Source of the DNA: Cunninghamia lanceolata
Lineage: Eukaryota > Streptophyta > Pinopsida > Cupressales > Cupressaceae
Direction: 5' to 3'
Length of the DNA stretch: 64,000 bases
NCBI GenBank assembly: GCA_027924645.1
Contig: BSBN01001807.1
Span: 10,372,001-10,436,000, forward strand
Shown here: in pieces, positions 34,528-45,900 of the stretch
How the letters are laid out: each line of letters starts with the position of its first letter
How positions within the stretch are numbered: the stretch's first letter is position 1
The notes under the pieces: model-generated
Seen by the model: only the letters and a program-made list of their open reading frames with translations
What the model was told of the DNA's origin: nothing
Database searches by the model: none
Position numbers and translations under genes: made by a program

Positions 34528-37491
34528 TGTTATCACCCAGATTTGCACCCTTGCTGTAGTTGTGAAACCTCAGCAATCTGGAGTAACATGGGAATGATCT
34601 CTAAGTGTGGGACTTTGCTAAATGAGATCAGACCTCCGGAGAAGGCCAGCTTCCTTAATTGGTTATCACCTAAAACTACTAAATCTTAAGAGGAAAAGGG
34701 AGAAGGAATGCTTTTGAATGAAATATGAAATGAAAAACTTGAAAGTAAAGGGTGATTCACCAAGTTAAACAAAAGAACTCCTACAGCACTGAGAAAATGC
34801 ACAGCATAACCAAATACAACAAGTATGACATACACAGATTCAATTGATCCTAGCAGAGGAGGTGAGAAACAAGATGATTGAAAGGAACAATATGTTCACA
34901 GGAAATCATATGAAGATTCACACTAAACTAAAACTTAGTAAAAGAGGCAAAATAACTTGCGTATATTTAGTGGGAAGGCACGGTTACAGTAGCAGAAAAG
35001 CTCTGTTTGGAAACAAAAAAAGCCTGAATGCTAAAAAAGTTCCAACCTTATTTACATCACTCGAATGCATATATATAGCATTCTAAACTAACCTAGGTCG
35101 GTTACAAAATTTGCTTAATGAGCTGCATCAGAAAATATCTCCTGAAGGGACGTCCAACTGCAAGGAGTTATGGCACGAAAGATCTGGAACTGGTGCAGAT
35201 GGAAGATATTTTCAGTCTTCAATGCAAGCTACTGAATCATTAACCCTCTCTGAAACAGTGGAAGATATTTTGGCATTGAATGAGAGCAGCTTCCTCTACC
35301 TGGAGCAATGAATGCAACAAATATCTGCATCCTACTAAAAAAGATTGCTGAAACATCCCGCAGTCAGAACATACAAATCTAGATCCAAAACTGAAAGTCA
35401 GAAACTATCCCTGAAATCCCCGCCAAATGAAAGAGGAGGCAAAAATAAGCACTTTTTTCTCTTGCATCATATCAAAATTTGCCAAAATGGAAAAGATACA
35501 GGTAGTCAAAGCTTCGATCAACCGCTTGTATATATCACCTTGCATCTGTGTATATATCACTATCTGAATTGGCCTTTGAAATGTCTTTGTATGTGCAAAG
35601 CGCTTTGTATACACCAACATGCAAACACGGGCTTTGTCTTTTGAAAAGGCCTTTGTATATATGCTTGTATCTTCAAATGTATGTCACCTTATATATACAA
35701 TACAATAGCCACATACAAGGGCGGGCCCCTTTACTTTTCTATCACCTTTTGCATGTATCTCTCATGCCATGTGTCATCAGCTGATTGGTCGCTGAGCTGG
35801 CCTGAGAAGCAACGCTGAAAACTGCATCTCTCCCTTGCATCTGATTTTTGCATATCACATTGTATATACAAACATACAATGGCAAATATACAAACTACAT
35901 GGAACTCAAAGGATTATGAAGCAAATCTAAATTTGACATCGGGTCCAGCCTTTGTATCCTTTCTTTTGCATATCCGCACATACAAGCAAAACATACATAC
36001 AAGTCGCGGACCCCAAAATGACTATCTGCTGTATTCGATTCCCCAATTAGATCCGCCTTGTATGTTTTCCCATTGCATATTTCCCTTGTTTATTGCATAT
36101 ACCCTCGTAGCATACATGCAAGTCGTGGACTCCAATGCTGAATTCATCAAATTTGACTTCCATTCAGGTCTGCCTTGTATATCGGTGATGTATCTTTCTT
36201 TTGTATATCGCATATACATGCAAAATATACAAACTGCGGAACTCAGGAGACCATCAACTCCTTTTGATATTTCAGTCGGGTCTGCCTTGCATATTTTCCC
36301 CTTGTATATTTCCTTTTGTATATCGCAATATACAATGTTGTATGCATGCAACCTGCGGACCTGAAACCATCATTAACTGTATTGCAATCGCCATCGGGTC
36401 TGAGCCATGCATGTTCCTCTTGTATATAATCAATGTATGTCGCATATATAATGTGAACATACAAGCAAATTATACATACAACTGCGGAATTCTGCTTTAT
36501 CAACTGGAATGTATGCTCCTTTCAGATCTGGCTTGTATATTAGGAATGCATATTTGATTGTATGTGAAAACATACAATCGCAACTATACATGCGGTGGGC
36601 CCCAGCTTTGAATCACTTTCCCCTGCATGTTGACTTTGCACCTGTTGCTTGTATGTTTAACCCCTTGTATATCGGCTTTGTATATGCAAACATACAAAGC
36701 GAAATATACAAGCCACTATTACAACCACTTTACTATATCGCACATGCATATCTCCTTGTATCTTTGGTGAAAGTCCTTTGTATGTCCTTCCTTTATACAT
36801 CGCTTCCGATGTACATTCAACTGTTGCATATGCATTTGCCCCTTGGAATGTTTTCTTTGTATATTGGCCTTGTATTTTTGACTTATATGTGTGAACATAC
36901 AATTGCATATATACAAGCCATTGTTCTGATATACATTGGCCTTTGAATGTTCTGCCTTTGTATGTGGTGAATGTATATTTCACTTGCACCTCGCACATAC
37001 AAACCCCTTTCACTGTAGCGAATGCATGTTGGCCTCTTTGTATATTTGCCTTGTACATCCCCAATGTATGTCAGACATACATCCGCCTTTGTATCTTTGC
37101 GGTATACATTGTCCCCTGCATATTTCGCTTGTATGCCACCAATGCATCTTTTCCTTTGCATGTTTCCTTTTGCATCTAGGCCTTTGCATATTGCGAATGT
37201 ATATTTCAAACATACAATGGCGAATGTATATGCGAATGTACATTCAAAATTGCATATTGAAATACAAGTATGAAACTAAGAAATCCCAGCAATAGGAAAT
37301 ACTTGAAGCTAAAAGATTTCTGGATTTTTCTGGGTTTCATGCAAAGACTCTCCAGGCGAGATTTTGGGAAATTTGGCAAGGCAAAGCATGAGTATCTGGA
37401 AGATTTAAGCTTTTATGGACATTTTCCAAAAGATTTTCAAGGAAAATACAAGGTGAACTATTTACTCTGCACAGAGGAAAAAGGGTCAACA
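34528..37491 (-). repeat. Gypsy G right LTR (5' LTR), 2,964 bp
   Basis: Partner of 25134-28114. The first 300 bases differ at only a handful of sites by eye. It carries the same TTGTATAT/ATATACAA field at about 35520-37270. Confidence 0.93.
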
Positions 37492-37496
37492 GGTTT

Positions 37497-40276
37497 CAAA
37501 AGGTGCCTTAATAGCAGAAAAAGGTGTGAAAGTAGGCACCTTATATCTTTGTATAGGTCATATTGTTCCTTCTACTATAGCTGTTGCAGAGAAAAAACAA
37601 ACAGGTTCAGGAACAGTTGCTGCAGGTTCACATGAAGAGACTAAAAGAGTTGCTGCAAGTTTTGAGACAACACTGTGGCATAATAGACTTGGGAATATGA
37701 GTGAATAAGGTATGAAGGTACTTCATTCTAAGAAAGTTTTACCAAGTCTAAAATGTATTAATATGGATTTCTGTGAAAGTTGTGTGTATGGCAAACAAAA
37801 GAGAGTTTGTTTTCTCAAGGATGGGAAGCAAAAGAAAGATGCAAAGTTGGATCTTGTGCATACAGATGTATGGGGACCAGCTTAGATATCTTCTTTCAAT
37901 GGCTCTTGGTATTATGTTACATTCATAGATGATGCAACCAGGAAGGTTTGGATTTACTTCCTTAGATAAAAATCTGATGTATTTGAAACATTTAAGAAAT
38001 GGAGAAGCTTGGTTGAGAATGAGACAGGTAAAAGATTAAAATGTCTCAGATCTGATAATGGTGGTGAGTATTGCAGCAAAGAGTTTGAGGATTATTGTTC
38101 CTTTAATGGAATTCGTAGGTAGAAAATGGTTCTAGGGACTCCACAGAAAAATGGAGTGGCTGAATGCATGAATAAGACAATAATGGAGCTTGCAAGGACC
38201 ATGAGATTGCATGCTGGGCTGCCTTTAAACATGTGGGCGGAGGCTATCAACACCGCTGTATATTTAATTAATAGTGATCCTTCAGTTCCTTTGGGCTGTG
38301 GTATTCCATGGGAAGCATGGACATGTAAGAAGGTGAGTTATTCTTTTCTCAAAACCTTTGGATGTGAAGCATTTGCACATGTAGATTCTAAAAATAGAAC
38401 CAAGCTAGATGCAAAATCAAAAAAGTGTACCTTCGTTAGATATGGCATTGATGAATTTGGTTATAGGCTTTGGGATTTTGAAAATCAAAAAATTGTGATT
38501 AGCATGGATGTTGTATTCAATGAAAAGGTGTTGTACAAAGATCAGTTGCAGTGGCATGAGAAGGAAGAAAAGGATTATGTGGTGCTGGATAATACTCTAG
38601 ATAGTGATGTTCCCATGGTTCCTCATGCTCCACAACAACAAGAAATACCACAAACTCTAGTGAATGTTAGATGGTCAACAAGGCTAAGTAGACCTCCTAA
38701 AAGGTTTTCTCTGTTAACAAATGTTGGTGAACCGAAAGGGTATGATGAATCTATGCAGGTGGATACAAAGGTTCAGTGGGAGCTTGCAATGAAAGAAGAA
38801 ATGGACTCCTTGCTGAAACATCAGACTTGGGCATTATGTAAGTTGCCTGTAGGTAAAAAGGCTTTGCCAAACAAGTGGGTTTATAGGCTGAAAGAGGAAG
38901 ATGGAGGTAAGAAAAGATTTAAAGCTAGGTTAGTTGTAAAAGGATTTGCACAAAAAAAGGGTATTGATTTTGATGAAATTTTTTCTCCAGCTGTTAAGAT
39001 GACTTCTATTCATACTGTTTTAAGTATTGTGGCTACTGAAGATTTGAATTTGGAATATCTAGATGTGAAAACTTTCTCCATGGTGATTTGGAAGAGGAGA
39101 TATATATGGAACAACCCCAAGGATTTGAGGTCAAAGATAAGGAGAAACTGGTGTGTAGATTGAAGAAGAGTTTGTATGGCCTGAAACAAGCACCACGGCA
39201 ATGGTATTTGAAAGTTGATAGTTTTATGGCTGAGCAAGGCTACAATCAGTGTAATTTTGACCATTGTGTTTATTTTAAGAGGTTGGATAATGATAGCTAT
39301 ATTATTTTATGTTTATATGTTGATGACATGCTTGTAGCAGGGTCTAACATGGATCACATAAGTGAGCTAAAACAATAGTTAGCACAATCATTTTCTATGA
39401 AGGATTTGGGGGCAGCAAAACAAATCCTTGGTATAAAAATTTGTAGAGATAGGAAAAATAGAAAATTGACTCTATCTCAGGTTGATTATGTTGAAAAGGT
39501 GTTGCGAATATTCCATATTGAGAATGCAAAAGCTATCAGCACACCTTTGCCTAATCATTTGAAATTGACTAAGGAGATGTGTCCTAAGACACAAGAGGAG
39601 GACAAAAAAATGTCCAAGGTACCATATGCTTCAGTTGTAGGAAGTTTAATGTATGCCATGGTATGCACGAGACCGGATATTGCACATGCTGTAGGAGTTG
39701 AAGCAGGTATATGAGTCATCCAGGATTGGAGCATTGGAATGCGGTAAAATGGATTCTCAGATATTTGAGAGGTACATCCAGTAAACACTTATGTTTTGGG
39801 GGCTCTAATACTAATTTAGCAAGTGATGTAGACTTAGATTTGGTAGGGGATATTGATACTAGGCAGAGTACTACAAGTTATGTCTTTACTATAGGTGGGA
39901 CAACAGTGAGTTGGATCTTACGGTTGCAAAAGGTGGTTACTTTATCCACCACGGAGGTAGAGTATGTAGCTGCAACAGAGGCAAGCAAGGAGATGATATG
40001 GCTGTAATCTTTCATGGAAGAATTAGGCAAACAACAGGCTAACAGTTATTTGTTTACGGATAGCCAGAGTGTCATACATCTTGCAAAGAATTATGCCTTA
40101 CATTCAAAGACCAAACACATATAGTTGAGGTATCACTTCATTCAGTCAATGTTGGATGATGGACAGTTACGGCTGGAAAAGATACATACAGATGAAAATC
40201 TAGCAGATATGTTTACAAAGGAAGTGACAAGGGAGAAGCTGAACTCCTCTTCAGCTTTGGTTGGTCTTCAAGACTG
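37497..40276 (+). pseudogene. Copia B integrase, reverse transcriptase and RNase H
   Basis: It continues the gag-protease frame from the other side of Gypsy G (KGALIAEKGVKVGTL). Pre-integrase: TTLWHNRLGNMSE and CESCVYGKQKR. Integrase [27 protein letters not shown] and NGVAECMNKTI. The post-integrase region reads FGCEAFAHVDSKNRTKLDAK. Reverse transcriptase starts near 38770 (WELAMKEEMDSLL) and has the catalytic LYVDDMLVAG near 39315. RNase H runs to 40276 (WILRYLRGTSSKH, then KIHTDENLADMFTK). There is a frameshift near 39080 and one near 39700. Nonsense codons are almost all TAG or TAA at Gln positions. The longest clean stretch is 38126-39163. Confidence 0.94.
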
Positions 40277-40359
40277 AAAACCAAAAATTAGAACATCAGA
40301 GTCCAGGGTGCTTATTTCCAGTGGGAGCTGCACGCACAGCGGTGTCGTTCAGGATCAGT

Positions 40360-40374
40360 CTCCAAGTAGGAGAT
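40360..40374 (+). other. polypurine tract of Copia B
   Basis: CCAAGTAGGAGAT lies directly before the right LTR start TGTTTGG. Confidence 0.7.
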
Positions 40375-40853
40375 TGTTTGGTGTGGAGCTTGATCAGTCT
40401 CCAAGTGGGAGATTATTGGTATGTGGTGACTGATCATGTAATTATTATACACTCGTTATGTATCCTCACGGGAGAATTTTTTCCCTCTTTTTTTCCTATT
40501 TGGAGTCAGTTGTTAATTTTTTGTTAACCGACAAAAGAAAAATGACATTGTAAAACCCTAATTCTAAAAGCTTCCAAAAGGATTGTTATAAGCGGCTAGG
40601 ATGTATGTTGTGGGTGGGATTTTGATATTGTATTGTAGCATTTTGCAGCAGTATTGAGTTGCAAGGATTACTGGTTGTAATCGGTTTGATTTACTGGATA
40701 ATAATATTGGACTCTTTGTTGGTGGATGTAGCTTGGGTTTGGGTGAACCACGTTAAAACTTGTCTCTCACTATTATTATTTCTGTGTATTTCCATTCATC
40801 TGTTTAATCTTTATTTGCATTTAATTGATATCTTCTGTCGGCTAACCCTAACA
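40375..40853 (+). repeat. Copia B 3' LTR
   Basis: 479 bp, beginning TGTTTGGTGTGG and ending CTAACCCTAACA. It is followed by the ACCTC duplication. Confidence 0.94.
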
Positions 40854-41105
40854 ACCTCTTCATTATTTTCCAAGTTGAGCAAGTAGGAGAATACTCTTCT
40901 CATCTTCACAAGCTTTTTCAAGCTTCTTCACAGGCCTTTGAGTCTCTTTCTTCATTTCTTTCTTTATTTCTTCAAAATCTTCAAAGCTTTCATTGTTGCA
41001 TAGCTTCAAAGCTTCAATGGAGGCATATTCATTGTGCACATAGCTCTTGCCAAATTTTTCTCTCCAACTTAGCATTCAAATGCTCTTACAGGACGAAGGT
41101 GCCTT

Positions 41106-42845
41106 TTGCTTTATCTGTTCAACCAAGTAGCATCACGCTGCTTCATTCTATTCCATTGTGCTCAATCCAAGCTCTCATCGAGCTCATACAAGCTTCATCA
41201 AAGCTTATTTTTGCTTCTTTGGATCATTTTGTTGTCAAGAGGATCACCTGCTACCACAAAAGGATTCGAGGTTGCCTACAACAAGGCACTAATTGAGATA
41301 ATTTCTGAGTTACCACAAAGTCTAGCAAATATCTTGGAGTTGAGAAAAGAATATGCCAAGTGCAAGCACATAGAGATCAGGGAAGATGAGCTAATAAATT
41401 TGTGTCCTCAAATTTCTCCTGATCAAATAGATATGATATTCAAGGAAGTCAAAGATGACTTTAGAAGCAAGAGGAGAATGAACAAACTCATGCTTGGAGA
41501 AACAAGTGAAATCATTGAAGAAACTCAAGAGATTCTTTTGAAAGCCTTGAGAAAACACAATCTTCCCATAGCCACAAAAGAAGTTCCAGATGGTGAAGAA
41601 GAAAATATTATTGAGCAACAATTTGAGTTGGGCGAAGCTTCAATTCTGGAAGTAGAACAATTGAATCATGAGGATACAGAAATGTTGGACAAAATAATTG
41701 ATGTAGAAGATGCTCCCAATCCATTTGATACAACAGAGAAAAAAGATATTGTTACTGTTTCTTAGAGCCCTCCTAATCAGGCAGTAAGTGATAAACAAAC
41801 AAGAAAAAGTTCCCCTGCAGAGAACACAGAAAAGGATAAAGCAGAGTTAGAGGAAGCAAGAGAAAAGAAAGATAAACCAGAAGAAGATGGTGAAAACGTT
41901 GAAGCATCTAAAGCAGAGACTGAGAAACCAAGAGATCGAAAGGTTGGCTCTGAAATAGCAAGAGACACTGCAGGTGCAGTAAAAAGTCTTCTTGGAAAAG
42001 AAGTTAATGAACTTGATGAACCTGAACTACTCCAAGGCCTAGCCAATCCAGATGCTCTCTCTTCAATTCAACTGATGAAGATAGCATCATTTACCCAAGT
42101 AAAGGCTAGAGAGAAGATGTTAAAGTTCCACATGGAGGAGAATGAGCTACTGGGACTTGCAACCAAAGTTTTGGAGAAATTAATACCAATGTATCAAAAG
42201 AGTCAAAATGATTCCCCCTCTGGACATCTAAAGAATCTTGTAAGTTTAGTAAATTCACATTTTGAGTCCTTTGAGAAGCCTACGAAGGTAAAAGTTCAGA
42301 AAAAATTCTTAGATAAGAAATTTTGTGAAATAAAGAACCTGATAGGAAATGATAGAAGAATACTTGGTATTAGCATAAAGAGTATTCAAAATGCTCTAAA
42401 TGATGGAAGTGATATGTACAAATTCTGTCTATCATGGCCCAAAGTTAATAAGGATATTAAGAACAAGATAAAGGAGCAAGAATAAAATTTGTCAAATCTC
42501 TCTCAAAATTTTGAACCCCTAACAATTTCGCCCATAAGTCAAGAATGTCAAGTAATTAACTTGACTGAGGAAATAAATAAACTTGTCAAAGAGAAAAGAA
42601 ACATTATGAAAAGAATGTGTGAGCTCCGGGGATTAACTACCCCTAAGTTAGAGACAATGTATAATGCCTTATCTGAAGCTCAGACTGCAGTTCAGACTAG
42701 TGTTCCATCAAATCTGTCAAAGGCAGAAGCATACTCATTTGTGTTAAATGGGAACATTTCAATTTTGGATGGAATGAAGAGTACTTGGGCCTTTGAACTT
42801 GTGCAAATAAAAGCTAGTTTTGCAGACATCCTCAAGTTCATGTGA
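41106..42845 (+). pseudogene. extra ORF of element D, helical protein of unknown function
   Basis: One frame runs from 41106 to TGA 42845 with two stops (TAG 41763, TAA 42483). Recognisable protein begins near 41246: GFEVAYNKALIEIISELPQS, ANILELRKEYAKCKH. An acidic, Lys/Glu-rich disordered stretch lies at 41770-41960. The coiled-coil-like end has MLKFHMEENELLGLATKVLE, YKFCLSWPKVNKDIKNKIKE and LTEEINKLVKEKRNIMKRM. The 'LP..LA..L..R.E' and 'FCL.WP....DIK..I' signatures match the tail of the A extra ORF (18412-17284, minus). No enzyme motif or membrane segment is evident. The true start is unclear, and the first 45 residues look like leader sequence. Confidence 0.6.
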
Positions 42846-42940
42846 ATGGAACTTAATGGTTACTTGTACATATGTGGCAATGTATACAGAAATTTTGGAG
42901 AATTTTGATGTGCGGATTCCACCCTTTGCCATTGATGTCA

Positions 42941-43094
42941 AAGGGAGAGTGAAGGGAAGTGAAAAATGAAGTATTCAACAAAGGGGGAGCACCAGAATAA
43001 GTGAAGTACATGAATGTACAGACAAAGGGGGAGTTGCACAAAGACACTTAGTCATTTTTCACTAAGTGTTGCCATCAATGCAAAAGGGGGAGAT
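42941..43094 (+). repeat. four polypurine-tract copies before the D LTR
   Basis: AAAGGGAGAG at 42941 and AAAGGGGGAG at 42980, 43024 and 43083 precede the LTR. Only the last touches it (AAAAGGGGGAGAT then TGTTGG). Serial tracts of this kind are known from SIRE-like elements and may give extra plus-strand priming. Confidence 0.8.
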
Positions 43095-44205
43095 TGTTGG
43101 CAAGAGACACTGCTTAGCATTGATAGGTGTTATCATTGATGGCAACTAAGATTGTTCCACACATCCACAGTGCAGTATCTTATCATACCAAAAGTCAGAA
43201 TGATAATCTATCTAAGTCTGGGAACCTGAAATAGAGCATATAGCAGAGTCCAGTGTTTTGGTCAGCGGATATCTCCAGTAAATCATTATGTGTTGTGGAT
43301 CTGAAGGAGTATAAAGGGACACCAGGACAATCTAAATCCAAGTTTTTAGCCTCCGGTGATAAAGGAATCAAAAGATATGAGCATCTAAATACCGGGTCCT
43401 ATTATGACAGAATAGTTCAGTGAAGAACAGGCAGACTTATGTTAATCCTTGTGCGGACCCAATAGAAGTGTTTTGATGAACTATGTATAAGATAGAATGT
43501 TAGTGGCCAACATATATGATGATCTACATGTGTTATTTTTGGTACGCATCAATACTGGTGTATGGATCCAGTCGACAAAGTAGAGCATTCTTAAAAGGTT
43601 CTAAGTATTGTTGTTGTTGCCGACTGGCAAGTGATTGCAATTCAAGATAAGTATATATAGCCGATGATTGTGGATATTTTGAGTATGTGTTGCGATTGTG
43701 GAGAAAATGTGAAAGGAGCAGAAATCCAATATCTGAATGAAGGCAGAATAGAGAGAAGAGCAGAATAAAGATGAAGTGTACAAAGTCCGTATTTGTACTT
43801 AACCGGAACTGATCTTTAGCATTGGCAGATGCATCTTACCAGTTCAAAATCTCTATAAATCTCTTGTAAACTTTTATGTAGGCAGTGAGCCTCCACTTGA
43901 GCAGTGAGCTTGAGGCAGTGAGCCCGAATGCAAGTGCATTCCCATTTATAAAATACCTTTAACATGGTATTAATTTTTGTGGGTTAACCCCCATCATGGT
44001 TTTTCCCTTAACCGGGTTTCCACATCAAAATCTTGGTGTCAAATGTGACATTCATGTTTCTACTCATATGCTATTGTCTAATGCTGGAATGTTTATATCA
44101 TTGATTTAATTTTAAGTTGTGAAAGAAGAATAAATAGTAGAAAAAGATTAAATAGAGAAATAATTGATTCACCCCCCCTCTCAGTTCTCCGGACCTATTC
44201 CAACA
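43095..44205 (+). repeat. element D 3' LTR, 1,111 bp
   Basis: It starts TGTTGGCAAGAGACACTGC and ends GACCTATTCCAACA. A TATATATAG near 43652 may be its TATA box. It shares GGCAGTGAGCC runs and the GATTCACCCCCCCTCTCAG end block with solo LTR E, so the two are related families. Confidence 0.8.
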
Positions 44206-44210
44206 GAATG

Positions 44211-45900
44211 TTCCAATCTGGAAATATCATAATAGAATCTTCTATAATTTTCTATTTTAATATGTCAAAGGAAGTTTGGCATTGATTGTTCCATTCAATA
44301 TTTTTGCCATTTTTCTTCTTTAATAGTTCCTCAAGAGGTGTTGTTATTGGTGCATAACCTCTAATGAATTTGTGGTGATATCTAGTATATCCCAAGAAAT
44401 TTTTCACCTTTGTGGTTGTTTTCAATGTTGGTAGTTTAAGGATCAAAGTTACCTTCAAAGGATCTACCATCAACCCTTCCTTACAAATAATATGGCCTAA
44501 CAAAGTCCCAAATGGCACCGCAAAAGTACATTTCTTTAGGTTTAATGATATTTAAGCTTCTACACTTGTTCAACATCATCCTTAGGGTTTGGGTGTGGTC
44601 TTTTACTAATCCATATACAGTCCTATTGTTGGCAGAGAACAGGGCAACAAGTAGAACCTACCACATAGTACCGCAAAGACCATGTAGAGGATAGAGCCAA
44701 CTCCTAAAGAGGTATTATGGGAAAGGACACACCTCTAGATAGCTATATAGGAGATATATGCAAAGCAATGTAAAGTAAGAGTGAGTGAGAGAGTGTGAGA
44801 GAGTAATAGTTTATAAGGCAGAGACTCAGACTTGCTGGTATGAATATGTATATACCTATTGATTTTAAAGGAATATAATGGAGATATAAGGATTGTGATA
44901 TCATTGTGCATGTGTTGTGATGTTATGTTTTGCTTATTGTGTATCGCATATGGCATTTCCTTAATGTTTATTCATATTTCTCTCAATGCCTGACTAGGGT
45001 ATAAATTAGACTTACAAACTTGACTGAGGACCAGATCTCTGAACTAGTTCCACCCCATTTCTTGCCAACACTCATCATCTAAGTAGACCTCTAAAAAATC
45101 ATGTATGAATTCCTTAAATGTATTTACCATGATTTTGCTAAATACTACAGGTGCATTCTTTAATCTAAAGGGCATTACTTTATACATGTAAGATCAAAGT
45201 TTAGAAGTAAATGTTGTTTTTGGTTGATCTTTCTCTTTGATTTTCACTTGATGGTAACTAGAGAACCCATCAATGAATGAATATATTTCTCTCCCAACAA
45301 CTGATTCTAGGATCTCGTCTATAAATGGTGTTGGGAATGGGTCATGAATGCAAGCTTTGTTCAATTCTCTATAATCTCCACGTATTCTTATTTCCCCTGA
45401 CTCTTTATTCTAGACCACCAGTGGACTAATCCAATCTTCTTCTTCCATCGGTTTTATAATCCCTACCACTAACATTTTATCAATCCTTACTTTGACCCTC
45501 TTCTTCATGTTTGGGTTTATCTTGTATGGTCTTTTCCTTACCGATTTAATTCCTTCTTTTAATTGTATTTTCATCTTACCTGCTTCCTCTTTGATTCCTT
45601 TCATTTTAGTAAATGTTCTTGGAAATAAGTCCTCAAATTCATAAATAATTTCAATTACTTGCACCACCACTTTATCATCCCAATAGTCTCCTATTTTTGT
45701 TAGCTTAGGGTCTCCTTTTGCAATGTTTTCTTCCCTAAGTTTGAGAGGTTTATTGTAGTATTTCTCCTTTGGTTCAGTTAGTAGCTCAAGGTATCTTTCT
45801 CCTTCTTGGACATCTATTTCTAGATCCTCTGTACCCTCATCATCCATTCTTGTAGTCTTATAGCATTTCTGACCAATGTGTTTTGATTATTTGTCTATCC
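44211..45900 (-). pseudogene. Gypsy A reverse transcriptase and start of RNase H, interrupted by a solo LTR
   Basis: Right of the solo LTR: FEDLFPRTFTKMKGIK, KRPYKINPNMKKRVKVRIDK and GIIKPMEEEDWISPLVV, then a TAG, IRGDYRELNKACIHDPFPTP, YSFIDGFSSYHQVKI and FIHDFLEVYLDD ending at 45071. Left of it (44626 down): TVYGLVKDHTQTLRMMLNKC, LLGHIICKEGLMVDPLKV, VKNFLGYTRYHHKFIRGYAP and WNNQCQTSFDILK. The catalytic YLDD survives but is separated from the rest by the LTR. The frame stops where the D LTR begins (44205). No RNase H active site or integrase of A was found beyond that point. Confidence 0.9.
44627..45070 (+). mobile_element. solo LTR of the A family in plus orientation, inside A's reverse transcriptase
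   Basis: It starts TGTTGGCAGAGAACAGGGCA and ends CATTTCTTGCCAACA. It is the reverse complement, with divergence, of the A LTRs: GGGAAAGGACACACCTCTA and GGGTATAAA...GACCAGATCTCTGAACTAG are shared. It splits the reverse transcriptase just after the YLDD codons. Flanking 5-mers CCTAT and CTCAT match only partly, so the duplication has decayed or the boundary is off by a base or two. Confidence 0.8.

Larger units (their letters stand above)
25129..37496 (-). mobile_element. Gypsy element G with target duplications, innermost member of the nest
   Basis: LTRs of 2,981 bp (25134-28114) and 2,964 bp (34528-37491) are flanked by a perfect GGTTT duplication (25129-25133 and 37492-37496). LTR ends are TGTTATCACCC and GGTCAACA in plus view. 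Coding is all on the minus strand in the order gag, protease, archaeal-type RNase H, reverse transcriptase, degraded RNase H, integrase. The LTR pair is only a few percent different by eye, making G the youngest insertion in the stack. Pol stays in one frame with scattered stops. The presence of an archaeal-type RNase H suggests relation to the Tat/Ogre side of Gypsy, but the domain order differs from what I know there. Confidence 0.95.
23434..40858 (+). mobile_element. Copia element B with target duplications, interrupted by Gypsy G
   Basis: LTRs of 478 and 479 bp (23439-23916 and 40375-40853) are flanked by a perfect 5-bp duplication ACCTC (23434-23438 and 40854-40858). A Met-type primer site follows the left LTR and a purine-rich tract precedes the right one. 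Gag and protease lie at 23984-25133. Integrase, reverse transcriptase and RNase H lie at 37497-40276. Subtracting nested Gypsy G and its duplicated target leaves 5,052 bp, the ordinary size of a Copia element. The LTRs differ visibly more than those of G, so B is older than G. Confidence 0.95.
40854..44205 (+). mobile_element. element D: 3' part of an LTR retroelement with extra ORF, left border not found
   Basis: A leader (40854-41105) is followed by a 580-codon frame (41106-42845), a repeated polypurine tract, then a 1.1-kb LTR (43095-44205). The layout of ORF, several AAAGGGGGAG tracts, then LTR resembles the 3' end of SIRE/Maximus-type elements, which carry an extra ORF after pol. No pol of D is present in the window. 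Its 5' LTR should lie left of Copia B but was not found, so D is truncated, rearranged or non-autonomous. The base run after its LTR is GAATG, for which I saw no matching left duplication. Confidence 0.6.
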
